IMG/VR virus record: IMGVR_UViG_3300031576_000007
Location: 47,990-111,989 of that record
DNA: 64,000 bases
Source of the DNA: a virus
Reading direction: 5' to 3' (one strand)
Below are positions 6,584-14,615 of the stretch, one piece after another. Under the pieces are notes generated by a model, which was given only the letters and a program-made list of their open reading frames with translations, did no database searches and was not told the DNA's origin. The stretch's first letter is position 1. Each line of letters begins with the position of its first letter. The position numbers were made by a program, and so were the translations under genes.

Positions 6584-8586
6584 ATAAGAAGTTAAAAGAG
6601 CTTAAAGAATCTGTGGATAAGCAATTTGGTAAAGGTTCTGTTATACTTTTTGGGGAGGATTCAGATCTTTTTAATATTAAAGTAATCCCCACAGGAATTT
6701 TTAGTTTGGATAGATCTCTGGGAATAGGTGGGATACCTAGAGGAAGAATGATTGAAATATATGGCCCGAATAGTACTGGAAAAACTACACTAGCTTTATA
6801 CGTTGCTGCATCAGCACAGAAACAAGGAGAAATTGTAGCTTACTTAGATTTGGAAAATAGTTTAGATAGAAATTTAGCCAATGACTTAGGAGTAAATGTT
6901 GATTCATTATTATTCTCTCAACCTGATTGCGCAGAGAATGCCTTAGAAATTTTAGAGTATCTTGTAAGAAGTGGTGAAGTTGGTTTAATTGTAGTAGATT
7001 CTGTAGCAGCTCTTGTGCCTAGGGCTGAGTTGAGCGGGGAAATGGGGGATAGCGTTTCTTCTGACACCCCTGTTTTTATTAGGCACAAAACTAAAAAATA
7101 TACAGATATAGTACCTATAGAAGATTTATATGGCGGTGGGGATAATTTTCTAGGAAAACAAAGAATTTATAAAAAAACAAAAAATATAGAAATACTTACA
7201 CATAATGGTTGGAAACCTCTTTTAGCTGTGATTAAGAAAAAAAATGACACTAAAAAGAATCTATCATTAATTAGAACAACAACAGGTTATATAAAAACTA
7301 CTGAAGATCACTCTTTATTTCAAGATGGAAAAGAAGTATCACCAAAAGAGTTAAATATTTTCGATAGAATAGACGTTCATAATACGAATGATTTTAATTT
7401 TAATTTGAGTGGGGTTAATAAAAATATTGCTTGGTTATTAGGATTCTGGTGTGCAGAAGGTTCAACGAATAACAATGATTGTAAAAAGAACAGATTTGAA
7501 GTTTGTAATATAAATTTAAATTTGATAAATAAATGCAAAGAAATCATTGATTCTAATTTTCCAACCATTGGGAAAATTAGAAGACCAAAATCAAAAGATT
7601 CAAGAAATTTATTATATATTTTGACTTGTAATGCTGATTCTGATCTAGGATTTTTAATAGAAGAATGCAGAACTAAAAAATCATCCTTAAAAAAGGTTCC
7701 TTCTTTAATATTAAATGCGTCTTCTGAAATTAAAGAAAGTTTTCTTGATGGTTTTTTTCAAGGAGATGGTTCACATGGTAATAAACACGGGAAAATTTAT
7801 TATTATAATAACTCATTACCTATGATTGCTGGAATTCAATATCTTTTACATAGTTTAAACAGGAAAACTGCAATTAGATTAGATAGAAAAAGACCTGAAC
7901 AACTTATTTTAGAACAAGTAGAAAGCTTATTCCATAGAGAAAATGAAATCCGAGATAAGATTACATTAGATCCTCCTAATTTTTTGTATGACGTTTCAAC
8001 CGAGTCGGGAACTTTTGTGGCAGCTATCGGGAATATAGTTTGTCATAATAGCCATATGGGTCTCCAAGCACGTCTAATGTCCCAAGCGATGAGGAAATTA
8101 GTAGGGGTAACTAACAAAACTGGTACAACAGTAATATGGATTAACCAGACAAGACAAAATATAGGTCAATTTTATGGTCCTAATGAAGTTACTTCTGGGG
8201 GTAATGCTTTAAAGTTTTACTCTAGCATAAGATTAGAAGTCCGAAAAGGTGAAACTCTAAAAGAAAAAGATACTGTGATAGGGCACTCTCTCAAAATAAA
8301 AGTTGTAAAAAATAAACTATCCTCCCCTTTTACTACGTCAGAATGCAGCTTGATTTATGGCAAAGGTATCGATATCGCAGGAGATTTGTTTGATACTGCA
8401 ATAATATCAGATATTATAAAAAAGAGTGGGAGTTGGTATAGTTATGATGACAAAAGATTAGGTCAAGGACGAGATCAATCTATTCAATTTTTAATAGAGC
8501 AAGGATTACTGGATGAGATTACTAAAAAATTACAGAAACAAGAACCACCAAGCGCTGTACCCGAAGAAGTGAAATCAACAAAATGA
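6580..8586 (+). CDS. recA: RecA recombinase interrupted by an intein
   Basis: A 668-aa precursor: RecA residues 1-157, a 333-residue intein, then RecA residues 491-668, giving a 335-residue mature protein, near the usual length. Walker A is GPNSTGKTT (62-70), Walker B LIVVDS, and the region after the intein shows the L2 loop TSGGNALKFYSSIRLEVRK. The intein splits GEMGD from SHMGL, within the L1 DNA-binding loop, so RecA should be inactive until spliced. The product would catalyse strand exchange on phage DNA. It is coupled to the upstream gene (ATGA) and followed by a palindrome and a Ref/NinG-like nuclease, together a recombination module. Confidence 0.95.
   Translation: MNKKLKELKESVDKQFGKGSVILFGEDSDLFNIKVIPTGIFSLDRSLGIGGIPRGRMIEIYGPNSTGKTTLALYVAASAQKQGEIVAYLDLENSLDRNLANDLGVNVDSLLFSQPDCAENALEILEYLVRSGEVGLIVVDSVAALVPRAELSGEMGDSVSSDTPVFIRHKTKKYTDIVPIEDLYGGGDNFLGKQRIYKKTKNIEILTHNGWKPLLAVIKKKNDTKKNLSLIRTTTGYIKTTEDHSLFQDGKEVSPKELNIFDRIDVHNTNDFNFNLSGVNKNIAWLLGFWCAEGSTNNNDCKKNRFEVCNINLNLINKCKEIIDSNFPTIGKIRRPKSKDSRNLLYILTCNADSDLGFLIEECRTKKSSLKKVPSLILNASSEIKESFLDGFFQGDGSHGNKHGKIYYYNNSLPMIAGIQYLLHSLNRKTAIRLDRKRPEQLILEQVESLFHRENEIRDKITLDPPNFLYDVSTESGTFVAAIGNIVCHNSHMGLQARLMSQAMRKLVGVTNKTGTTVIWINQTRQNIGQFYGPNEVTSGGNALKFYSSIRLEVRKGETLKEKDTVIGHSLKIKVVKNKLSSPFTTSECSLIYGKGIDIAGDLFDTAIISDIIKKSGSWYSYDDKRLGQGRDQSIQFLIEQGLLDEITKKLQKQEPPSAVPEEVKSTK
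7051..8049 (+). mobile_element. Intein in RecA with LAGLIDADG endonuclease
   Basis: 333 residues from Ser1 (SVSSDTPVF, block A with Ser in place of the usual Cys) to the terminal His-Asn (GNIVCHN), followed by Ser+1 of the RecA extein. Block B is IKTTEDHSLF. Two LAGLIDADG motifs are visible: LLGFWCAEGS, where Glu replaces the usual Asp, and FLDGFFQGDGS. Removing these residues rejoins GEMGD to SHMGL exactly. Confidence 0.93.
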
Positions 8587-8589
8587 TAG

Positions 8590-8605
8590 TATTTTGGCCA
8601 AAATA
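8590..8605. promoter_or_regulatory. Perfect 16-bp palindrome between recA and the Ref-like gene
   Basis: TATTTTGGCCAAAATA, identical on both strands, in the 32-bp gap after the recA stop. It could be a protein-binding dyad or a small hairpin in the mRNA; no T-run follows, so it is not a standard terminator. Confidence 0.45.
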
Positions 8606-8618
8606 ACGGGGCGATTAG

Positions 8619-9236
8619 ATGAAACGACCTAAACCTAAGGTAGTGTGCAAACAATGCAAAAACCCTATAAAAAAGGGCCGAAAACACGCAACGTCAGGGG
8701 TTCCCGCTAAGGTTTGCTCTGTTAATTGCGCCTTTAAGTTAAAGTATAGCAAAACTGTAGCAAAATTGGAGAATAAACTCAATTTATGTAAAAATACAGA
8801 AACCAAATTAGTAAAATTATGTATTAATGCACAAAGAATTAATACCCCAGGAGGGCTTTCTAAGAGTCAAATCAAGAGGTTAACTACACAGACTGAAGAT
8901 TTAATAAAGAAACCCCTAAATAAAGAAGATTTCGATAGAGATGATAATTACCTGACTTTTGTAAGAACCCTCCCTTGCATTGTTGATAGTTGTACTGTTA
9001 AACCTATCCATGCTCATCACGTTGAGAGAGGTGGTATGGGTATTAAAGGGTCAGACTACTCCGTTGTGGCTTTATGTCATGAACATCATACATCAGGGTC
9101 TGATGCTATACATAATTTAGGAGTATCTGAGTTTGAGAAGACCCATGCCATCGATTTGGTAGTTGAACAGTTATATACTATCAGGCAATATGTAAGGTTG
9201 TTAAAATATGCAAAAGTTTCCTTGTCAAGTATTTAG
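8619..9236 (+). CDS. NinG/Ref-like HNH nuclease, recombination accessory
   Basis: A 205-aa protein with two parts. The N-terminus has CKQC, later TSGVPAKVCSVNCA, the zinc-binding layout of lambda NinG (Rap). The C-terminus has YLTFVRTLPC, HAHHVERGGMGIKGSDY and LCHEHH with a final HN, as in DUF968/Ref proteins. P1 Ref is a RecA-dependent nuclease and NinG is a recombination endonuclease. Its place directly after recA fits a RecA-guided nuclease. Start is ATG 8619. Confidence 0.75.
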   Translation: MKRPKPKVVCKQCKNPIKKGRKHATSGVPAKVCSVNCAFKLKYSKTVAKLENKLNLCKNTETKLVKLCINAQRINTPGGLSKSQIKRLTTQTEDLIKKPLNKEDFDRDDNYLTFVRTLPCIVDSCTVKPIHAHHVERGGMGIKGSDYSVVALCHEHHTSGSDAIHNLGVSEFEKTHAIDLVVEQLYTIRQYVRLLKYAKVSLSSI

Positions 9237-9573
9237 TGATAATACCACCCCCAAATTTAAAAATGGATATGTAATATCTACTATAAAAGATCATTATTCT
9301 TGTATCTGTGATTTTATAGCTAAATACGCAAACATAGTGGATAATATAATTAGAACTGGAGCCCACAAAGATGGCTTAAACATTAAATATAGGGTACATT
9401 ATTTTGATGAGGCAAAAAGAGAATATCACTTAAATTTAGAGCTTATAGATAATACTTTAGGGTATCCGGGCGGGCCAAGAAGGGTATTAATAGCCCCTCA
9501 GAGTCAGATTGAATACCATTGTGAAATTCAAGTTGCAGAAACATTTATGGAGATGGCTAATGACAACAATTAG
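9208..9573 (+). CDS. Hypothetical protein
   Basis: A 121-aa protein overlapping the Ref-like gene by 29 bases. No membrane segment, export signal or metal cluster; mixed alpha/beta composition. It carries the start of the next gene inside its 3' end. Family not recognised. Confidence 0.55.
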   Translation: MQKFPCQVFSDNTTPKFKNGYVISTIKDHYSCICDFIAKYANIVDNIIRTGAHKDGLNIKYRVHYFDEAKREYHLNLELIDNTLGYPGGPRRVLIAPQSQIEYHCEIQVAETFMEMANDNN

Positions 9574-9886
9574 AAAAGGGCAAGTGTACAGACCTACTAA
9601 TAATTTTGCAATCGGGGACCCATCCACCCCAAGTAAAGGTTCAGTATATATAAAGTCTGCTATTCATTTTATTGAGGTAGTAGAAGTTGGGTACAAAGGT
9701 AAAGAAGATTCAATTAAAATTTATTTAGATCATATAGATTCCTTTTTTGGGGAAAGACCTAAATGCTCAGAGAAAGGTATGTACGTTATACCAACTAAAA
9801 TGTTGGAAGATGATTGTGTATTGGGCGTTGCCCTTACCTTGAAATTAGGTAAGTGGTATATGGAGCACGAAAAAAATGAATTTTAA
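9560..9886 (+). CDS. Hypothetical protein, beta-rich
   Basis: A 108-aa protein. ATG 9560 is preferred over 9509 because GGAG stands at 9549-9552 with normal spacing, and it overlaps the previous stop by 14 bases. Residues alternate hydrophobic and polar, suggesting a small beta-barrel (KGQVYRPTNNFAIGDPSTP, KGSVYIKSAIHFIEVVEV). Family not recognised. Confidence 0.55.
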   Translation: MTTIRKGQVYRPTNNFAIGDPSTPSKGSVYIKSAIHFIEVVEVGYKGKEDSIKIYLDHIDSFFGERPKCSEKGMYVIPTKMLEDDCVLGVALTLKLGKWYMEHEKNEF

Positions 9887-9896
9887 AACTATTCTA

Positions 9897-9905
9897 TGAT
9901 ATAAT
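9897..9905 (+). promoter_or_regulatory. Extended -10 promoter element before the HNH gene
   Basis: TGATATAAT, a TGn-TATAAT extended -10 box, ends 6 bases before the GTG start at 9912. No clear -35 and no Shine-Dalgarno sequence. As at 2876-2888, the predicted transcript would begin at or next to the start codon. Confidence 0.5.
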
Positions 9906-9911
9906 AATACA

Positions 9912-10496
9912 GTGGACAGAAAAAAGTGTATAAAATGTAATAATATTAAAGATATAATAAAGTTCTATTTACGTTCAGATACTAAAAAGTATCGTAAGGA
10001 ATGCAAGATATGCTCTAAAGAATTTCACAGCAGTATCTATATTAAAAATATCAATAAGTATAAAAAACACAATAAAAATTATTACATTTCTAATAAAGAT
10101 AAAGTACTAAAGCAACAAAAAGAATGGTATAAAGAAAACAAGGAACTTATAGCACAAAGAAGATTAGAATATCAAAGAAACAATCCAGAAGGACACTGTA
10201 AGAGGAATAAAATATATAGAGATAGATACCCTAAAAGAAGACTATATTTAACACGAAAAAGACAGCTAGAAAAGCTTCAAAGAACACCAGTGGGGGCAAA
10301 CTTAGATATAATAAAAATCTTTTATGAAAACTGTCAACAAGGATATGAAGTAGACCATATTATTCCTCTAAAAGGAAAAACTGTAAGTGGCCTTCATATA
10401 AGGAGTAATCTACAATATTTATTGCCAGAGGATAATTTGAAAAAAAGAAACAAGTTTGATTTTACTTTAGAAAACATTGGATGGAAAAATGGGTGA
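9912..10496 (+). CDS. Free-standing HNH homing endonuclease
   Basis: A 194-aa basic protein starting at GTG 9912. N-terminal CxxC pairs (CIKCNN, CKICSKEF) form a zinc ribbon; the middle is Lys/Arg/Asn-rich with repeated Y-x-x-N-K-x-K units; the C-terminus has the HNH core EVDHIIPLKGKTVSGLH with NLQYLLPEDNLKK. It lies directly before, and overlaps by 8 bases, the intein-bearing GMP reductase gene. Such enzymes copy themselves into a target site by double-strand cleavage and repair. Its own promoter-like element suggests independent insertion. Confidence 0.85.
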   Translation: MDRKKCIKCNNIKDIIKFYLRSDTKKYRKECKICSKEFHSSIYIKNINKYKKHNKNYYISNKDKVLKQQKEWYKENKELIAQRRLEYQRNNPEGHCKRNKIYRDRYPKRRLYLTRKRQLEKLQRTPVGANLDIIKIFYENCQQGYEVDHIIPLKGKTVSGLHIRSNLQYLLPEDNLKKRNKFDFTLENIGWKNG

Positions 10497-12711
10497 CAGA
10501 AGATTATACACGTTTTCAGATGTTCTTATAGAACCTCGTTTTTCTACAATTAAAAGTAGAAGAGATGTTGATTTAACAACTACTTTAGGTGATATTAAAC
10601 TACACTTACCCATCATAAGTGCTAACATGTCAACCATTACTGGTGAGGAGATGGCTTTAGTTATGGCTAAAAATGGCGGTATGGGCATACTTCATCGTTT
10701 TATGTCTATAGAAGATAATGTTGAAATGTGGAATAAAGTGTTCATGTCATTAAAGAACAGAGAAGTTGATACTGGTGGAAATATAAATGTCGGGGTTTCA
10801 ATAGGGATATCAGACGAGGAAAAAGATCGAGCAGTAGCCCTCTATGATGACGATGCCTTCATATTCTGTATCGATGTAGCTCATGGTGCTCAGATGTCAG
10901 TTGTTAAACAAGTAAAGTGGATGAGGGAGAAATTTAAAGATAATGTATTTATTATTGTGGGGAATTTTGCTACCAGTCAATCTATAAATGATTTTGTTAA
11001 TCATGCAGGGGGCAGGAGTATGCCGGACGCATTTAAAATTGGGATCGGGCCAGGTTGTCTTGCAGCGGGCACAAGGATATTGATGGCAAATGGTACTTAT
11101 AAGAACATCGAAGACATCAAGCTACACGATAGAGTAATAAATCAAAATGGGGATGCGGTATCTGTAATTGGAACTAAGTTCTCAGGATATAAGAAAGTAG
11201 TAAAATATAAAAGTAATTTATGGTATGATTATACATATGCAACTCCTGACCACAAACATTTTGTAGGTAATTACAGTGGTATAAAAGATATCAATCAGTG
11301 TGTACTTAGAGTAGTCTTAGACAAAAGAACAAGATCAGGTAAAAGTAAGTATAGTTGGGAAGAACTAGGCACACTAAAAAATCATACATTTTTAATGCCA
11401 AAAAATATTAAATTTGAGTTATCAGACTCTTTCTCAATAAAATTGTCTGATTTTTTTACAGCTAGACGAAGTATGAGTGGTTTTAGAGAAGATACGAATT
11501 TAACAATAGAGCCCTCGTATGAGCTTGGATATGTATTTGGTACTTTTTTAGGAGACGGGCATAGCAGCATTTCAAAGTCTATTAGAAGTACTGGTCGCTT
11601 GAATACAAGTGCTTTAACCACTTGGTATTTTGGTTTGCAAGAACAGTATATTTCTGATAAATTGGTGAAATGTTTAAAGTCTACTCTAAAAGTAGAAGCT
11701 AGTACAAAAAAGAGTAAAAACATGACCATTGTAATTTTGCGTAATAATTTTATTAGTAGATTTTTCAAAAGCTTTGGTACTAGAACCAATAAACATTTAC
11801 CGGAACAATACTTGTGTAATAATAAAGACTACCTAAAAGGTATATTAGATGGATTAGTAGATAGTGATGGCTACTATAAAAACGATGGTAGAGTTTGTTT
11901 TAGTAATACTAGCCGCAAGTTGGTTGAACTGTTTAATTTTGTATTTTTCCAAATAAATAACTATTTCCCAAGTCAACAATATAAAACCCCCTCTGCCGGG
12001 GGGTTAAAAAATTGTCTTACTGATAACTGCAATCCTTCTTATGTGTCAAGAGGGATAAAAAATCCTACTTTTAATATGACTAAAGATCATTATGTAAATA
12101 GAATAATAGAAATTCAGGATGAATCCGAATTATTAGTGCCTACTTATGACCTACAAGTGGATTGTAACACACATAGTTTTATAGCCAATCACATGATTGT
12201 TCATAATTCAACTTGTACCACTAGGGTAAAAACTGGCGTAGGAGTCTCTCAGCTCAGCGCTATTCTTGATTGTTCTCATAATACTTCTTTCCCTATTATA
12301 GCAGATGGTGGAATGAGAACACCAGGAGATATTTCAAAGGCTCTAGCAGCAGGAGCAAAAGCAGTTATGCTAGGTGGTATGCTAGCAGGTACGAATGAAA
12401 CTCCAGGTAGTTTCTTAGAAAAGAACTCGTTTGAGAGTGCTGTACTTGGGGGTCCTTGGGATAAATTTAAAAAGTACAAAGGATCAGCTTCAGAAGGCTA
12501 TGGTAATGGTTGGAAAACTTCAGAAGGAGTTGAATTCTTGGTTCCTTCTAAAGGCCCAGTTGAGGTAATCCTTAAAGATATTGAAGGAGGACTTAGGTCT
12601 GCTTTTACCTACACAGGAAGTTCCAACATAACACAATTTAGAAATAATGCTAAGCTAATATTAGTATCACAATCTACTATAATTGAAAATGGCCCACACG
12701 GAGCAAAATGA
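10489..12711 (+). CDS. guaC: GMP reductase (IMPDH/GMPR family) interrupted by an intein
   Basis: A 740-aa precursor from ATG 10489, which has GGATGGA upstream; a TTG at 10477 is the alternative. Exteins total 356 residues, the GMPR length. Hallmarks: FSDVLIEPRFST near the start, GIGPG/STCTTRVKTGVGVSQLSA once joined (TTRVKTGVG is typical of GMP reductase rather than IMP dehydrogenase), VMLGGMLAG and DIEGGLRSAFTYTGSS. It would convert GMP to IMP with NADPH, redirecting host guanine nucleotides. The intein splits the catalytic loop two residues before the catalytic Cys, so the enzyme is inactive until spliced. Confidence 0.9.
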   Translation: MGDRRLYTFSDVLIEPRFSTIKSRRDVDLTTTLGDIKLHLPIISANMSTITGEEMALVMAKNGGMGILHRFMSIEDNVEMWNKVFMSLKNREVDTGGNINVGVSIGISDEEKDRAVALYDDDAFIFCIDVAHGAQMSVVKQVKWMREKFKDNVFIIVGNFATSQSINDFVNHAGGRSMPDAFKIGIGPGCLAAGTRILMANGTYKNIEDIKLHDRVINQNGDAVSVIGTKFSGYKKVVKYKSNLWYDYTYATPDHKHFVGNYSGIKDINQCVLRVVLDKRTRSGKSKYSWEELGTLKNHTFLMPKNIKFELSDSFSIKLSDFFTARRSMSGFREDTNLTIEPSYELGYVFGTFLGDGHSSISKSIRSTGRLNTSALTTWYFGLQEQYISDKLVKCLKSTLKVEASTKKSKNMTIVILRNNFISRFFKSFGTRTNKHLPEQYLCNNKDYLKGILDGLVDSDGYYKNDGRVCFSNTSRKLVELFNFVFFQINNYFPSQQYKTPSAGGLKNCLTDNCNPSYVSRGIKNPTFNMTKDHYVNRIIEIQDESELLVPTYDLQVDCNTHSFIANHMIVHNSTCTTRVKTGVGVSQLSAILDCSHNTSFPIIADGGMRTPGDISKALAAGAKAVMLGGMLAGTNETPGSFLEKNSFESAVLGGPWDKFKKYKGSASEGYGNGWKTSEGVEFLVPSKGPVEVILKDIEGGLRSAFTYTGSSNITQFRNNAKLILVSQSTIIENGPHGAK
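11056..12207 (+). mobile_element. Intein in GMP reductase with LAGLIDADG endonuclease
   Basis: 384 residues from Cys1 (CLAAGTRILMANG) to His-Asn (HMIVHN), with Ser as the +1 residue. Block B is ATPDHKHF; the endonuclease motifs are LGYVFGTFLGDGH and YLKGILDGLVDSDGY, both with intact acidic residues; block F is YDLQVDCNTHSFIANH. Removal rejoins GIGPG to STCTTR. Confidence 0.94.
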
Positions 12712-12983
12712 GTAGAATATTAGATGCATTATTTATACTATTTAAAGGGAGAAAGGCACTAGTGGCAAAAGATAAAAATAAACTACCCACAACATTCGCT
12801 AAGGAAACTGAAAAATATTTTCATGAAGATATTGAAGGTGTAGCTAAAGAAGAACTTGATTTCGATACCTTCCAAACCGTTAGTCTGCCTAACAGCAATA
12901 AGCTTGTAACAGCTAGGAATAAGAAGACAAAAGAGATCCAAGGTGTTAGGATGTTGATTAAAAAAGAGGAAAAAAAGAAATGA
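12708..12983 (+). CDS. Hypothetical protein
   Basis: A 91-aa Lys-rich protein coupled to the GMP reductase stop (ATGA) and overlapping the next gene by 4 bases. The first 15 residues are hydrophobic (ILDALFILFKG) but short for a membrane helix. Family not recognised. Confidence 0.55.
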   Translation: MSRILDALFILFKGRKALVAKDKNKLPTTFAKETEKYFHEDIEGVAKEELDFDTFQTVSLPNSNKLVTARNKKTKEIQGVRMLIKKEEKKK

Positions 12984-13303
12984 CTTTAAAAACTATTTCA
13001 GAAAAAATACAAAAATTATTCGGTAAGTTCCCATACTACCTTTGTTCAGGAACTGCTGGTAATGAGTACTTATTTTGTAGAGAATTAACTCATTTTATTG
13101 GTGGAGTTATTATAGGACTGATTCCTGCTTTAACAAGTTCTGTACTTTTTAGTATTCTAGCTGGTTGGCTAATATTTATAATAATTGTATTAAAAGAAAT
13201 ATCAGAAGACAACAAGAGTCAGTCTAGATTTAAAACAATAATTGATGTGCTATCCTGGACCATAGGGTTTCTTACCCCAACTCTTATAAAATTTGTTCTT
13301 TAG
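12980..13303 (+). CDS. Membrane protein, unknown
   Basis: A 107-aa protein with hydrophobic segments at about residues 39-70 (HFIGGVIIGLIPALTSSVLF and FSILAGWLIFIIIVL) and a weaker one at about 89-104. RELTHFIGG between soluble and membrane parts may matter. Start overlaps the previous stop. Family not recognised. Confidence 0.6.
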   Translation: MTLKTISEKIQKLFGKFPYYLCSGTAGNEYLFCRELTHFIGGVIIGLIPALTSSVLFSILAGWLIFIIIVLKEISEDNKSQSRFKTIIDVLSWTIGFLTPTLIKFVL

Positions 13304-13312
13304 AAAGGTTTT

Positions 13313-13483
13313 ATGATTAGATTTCAAAAATTAGGACTATTAGAAATATTTTTATCTGGGCTAATAATTGGGTTTATTCCAATAAATTTCTTAATCAATA
13401 CTAAAGGCATGATTTTAGTTGATTTAGCTGCGGCTTCAATTTGTTTGTGGTTTGGTTATAGAGATCTGAAAGATCCAGAGTAA
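13313..13483 (+). CDS. Small membrane protein, 56 aa
   Basis: ATG 13313 is preceded by GAAAGGTTTT, a good ribosome site. Two hydrophobic stretches (LEIFLSGLIIGFIPINFL and MILVDLAAASICLWFGY) end in RDLKDPE. It probably pairs with the membrane protein just upstream. Family not recognised. Confidence 0.6.
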   Translation: MIRFQKLGLLEIFLSGLIIGFIPINFLINTKGMILVDLAAASICLWFGYRDLKDPE

Positions 13484-13499
13484 ACTGTAGGGGAGAAAA

Positions 13500-13856
13500 A
13501 TGAGCAATAAGAATTCATTTGATGCATATCAAGAAACGGCAGCAGAAACAGCGGTATTTCCTAGAAAGTCACAGTTAGAAACATTGATGTATTTGGGATT
13601 AGGACTTACGGGAGAATCTGGGGAATCAGCGGAAAAAATAAAGAAACTATACAGGGATTATAATGGAGTAATAACAGAAGAATTTCGAGACAACTTAATT
13701 AAGGAGCTAGGGGATATTATTTGGTATGCCTCCCAAATTGCCCTAGAACTTGGTGTTAATTTTAGCGAGGTAGCTGAGAGAAATATAGAAAAGTTGCAGA
13801 GTAGAATGAAACAAAATAAAATTCAAGGTAGTGGGGATAACAGAGAGAATCAATAA
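13500..13856 (+). CDS. mazG: MazG-like nucleotide pyrophosphohydrolase
   Basis: A 118-aa all-helical protein with GLTGESGESAEKIKK and LIKELGDIIWYASQIALELG, the E-x-x-E and E-x-x-D metal-binding pairs of the MazG family. It would hydrolyse NTPs or (p)ppGpp-like nucleotides to the monophosphate plus pyrophosphate. GGGGAG precedes the ATG. It sits with GMP reductase and a deoxyribonucleotidase, so purine pool control is a reasonable inference. Confidence 0.85.
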   Translation: MSNKNSFDAYQETAAETAVFPRKSQLETLMYLGLGLTGESGESAEKIKKLYRDYNGVITEEFRDNLIKELGDIIWYASQIALELGVNFSEVAERNIEKLQSRMKQNKIQGSGDNRENQ

Positions 13857-13857
13857 T

Positions 13858-14418
13858 ATGATAGAAAATAATAAAAAAACTACAGTAATTAATCTATTTG
13901 GAGGTCCTGGTGCTGGCAAATCTACACTTGCATGTGAATTATTCAGTTCTCTGAAACATAGAAAGGTTAACACGGAGTTGGTTAGAGAATATGTTAAAGA
14001 TTGGGCTTGGGAGAGCCGTAAGATCAACCCAATCGACCAGCTTTACATTGCAGCTAAACAATTCAGAAGAGAACAGATTCTCTACGGTAAAGTAGATGTT
14101 ATTATCACTGATTCTCCTATTATTTTGAGTGCTGTTTATGAAGAAGTATATTCTAAAAACACTAGAGTTTGGGGGGTACTACCAACTTATCTTTCAGTAG
14201 ATCCTAATGTTAAACACCTAAATTTCTTTATCAAAAGACATAAAGATTATGTGCAAGCTGGTAGATATGAGGATGAGTCACAAGCCAAAGAAATTGATAA
14301 AACCATAGAATCATTCCTTATAAATAAGAACATCCCCTATACAACTATAGATTGCCTTGATAATATTAGGTCTTCTAAAATATTGGATTTTTTATTTAAT
14401 GAGGGCTTTAAACAATGA
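13858..14418 (+). CDS. NadR/AAA_28-like P-loop kinase
   Basis: A 186-aa P-loop protein; ATG 13858 follows the MazG stop by 1 base. Walker A is GGPGAGKST (about residues 15-23), then TELVREYVKDWAWE, then DVIITDSPI as Walker B. This is the pattern of the AAA_28 group that includes the ribosylnicotinamide kinase domain of NadR. Substrate cannot be read from sequence; NAD precursors or a nucleotide are likely. C-terminal ATGA overlap with the next gene. Confidence 0.75.
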   Translation: MIENNKKTTVINLFGGPGAGKSTLACELFSSLKHRKVNTELVREYVKDWAWESRKINPIDQLYIAAKQFRREQILYGKVDVIITDSPIILSAVYEEVYSKNTRVWGVLPTYLSVDPNVKHLNFFIKRHKDYVQAGRYEDESQAKEIDKTIESFLINKNIPYTTIDCLDNIRSSKILDFLFNEGFKQ

Positions 14419-14615
14419 TTAGAGGTCATGAATATTATTATGAAATGCATAATGAAATTAAAGAGCTTAAAGATTATATAAGAGAACTTACATTAACTAA
14501 TGGTGTTTTGACTAGAGATATAGAAAGACTTAATGAGCTTTTAGATAGTTGCAGAAAAATATCAGATATTAGATCAAAAGAACTAATAGAATTAAAGGAG
14601 AAATTGAATGGCTGA
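14415..14615 (+). CDS. Small coiled-coil protein
   Basis: A 66-aa protein, almost entirely one predicted coiled coil (heptads from NEIKELKDYIRELTL to LIELKEKL). Coupled by ATGA to the kinase and overlapping the next gene by 8 bases. Function unknown. Confidence 0.6.
   Translation: MIRGHEYYYEMHNEIKELKDYIRELTLTNGVLTRDIERLNELLDSCRKISDIRSKELIELKEKLNG

Noticed and set aside
11382-11789. 135-aa - strand frame inside the GMP reductase intein
   Set aside because: Opposite a clearly coding region with intact LAGLIDADG motifs; no ribosome site.
10489-12711. IMP dehydrogenase instead of GMP reductase
   Set aside because: The extein has TTRVKTGVG and GGLRSAFTYTGSS and no CBS domains, which fits GMP reductase better.
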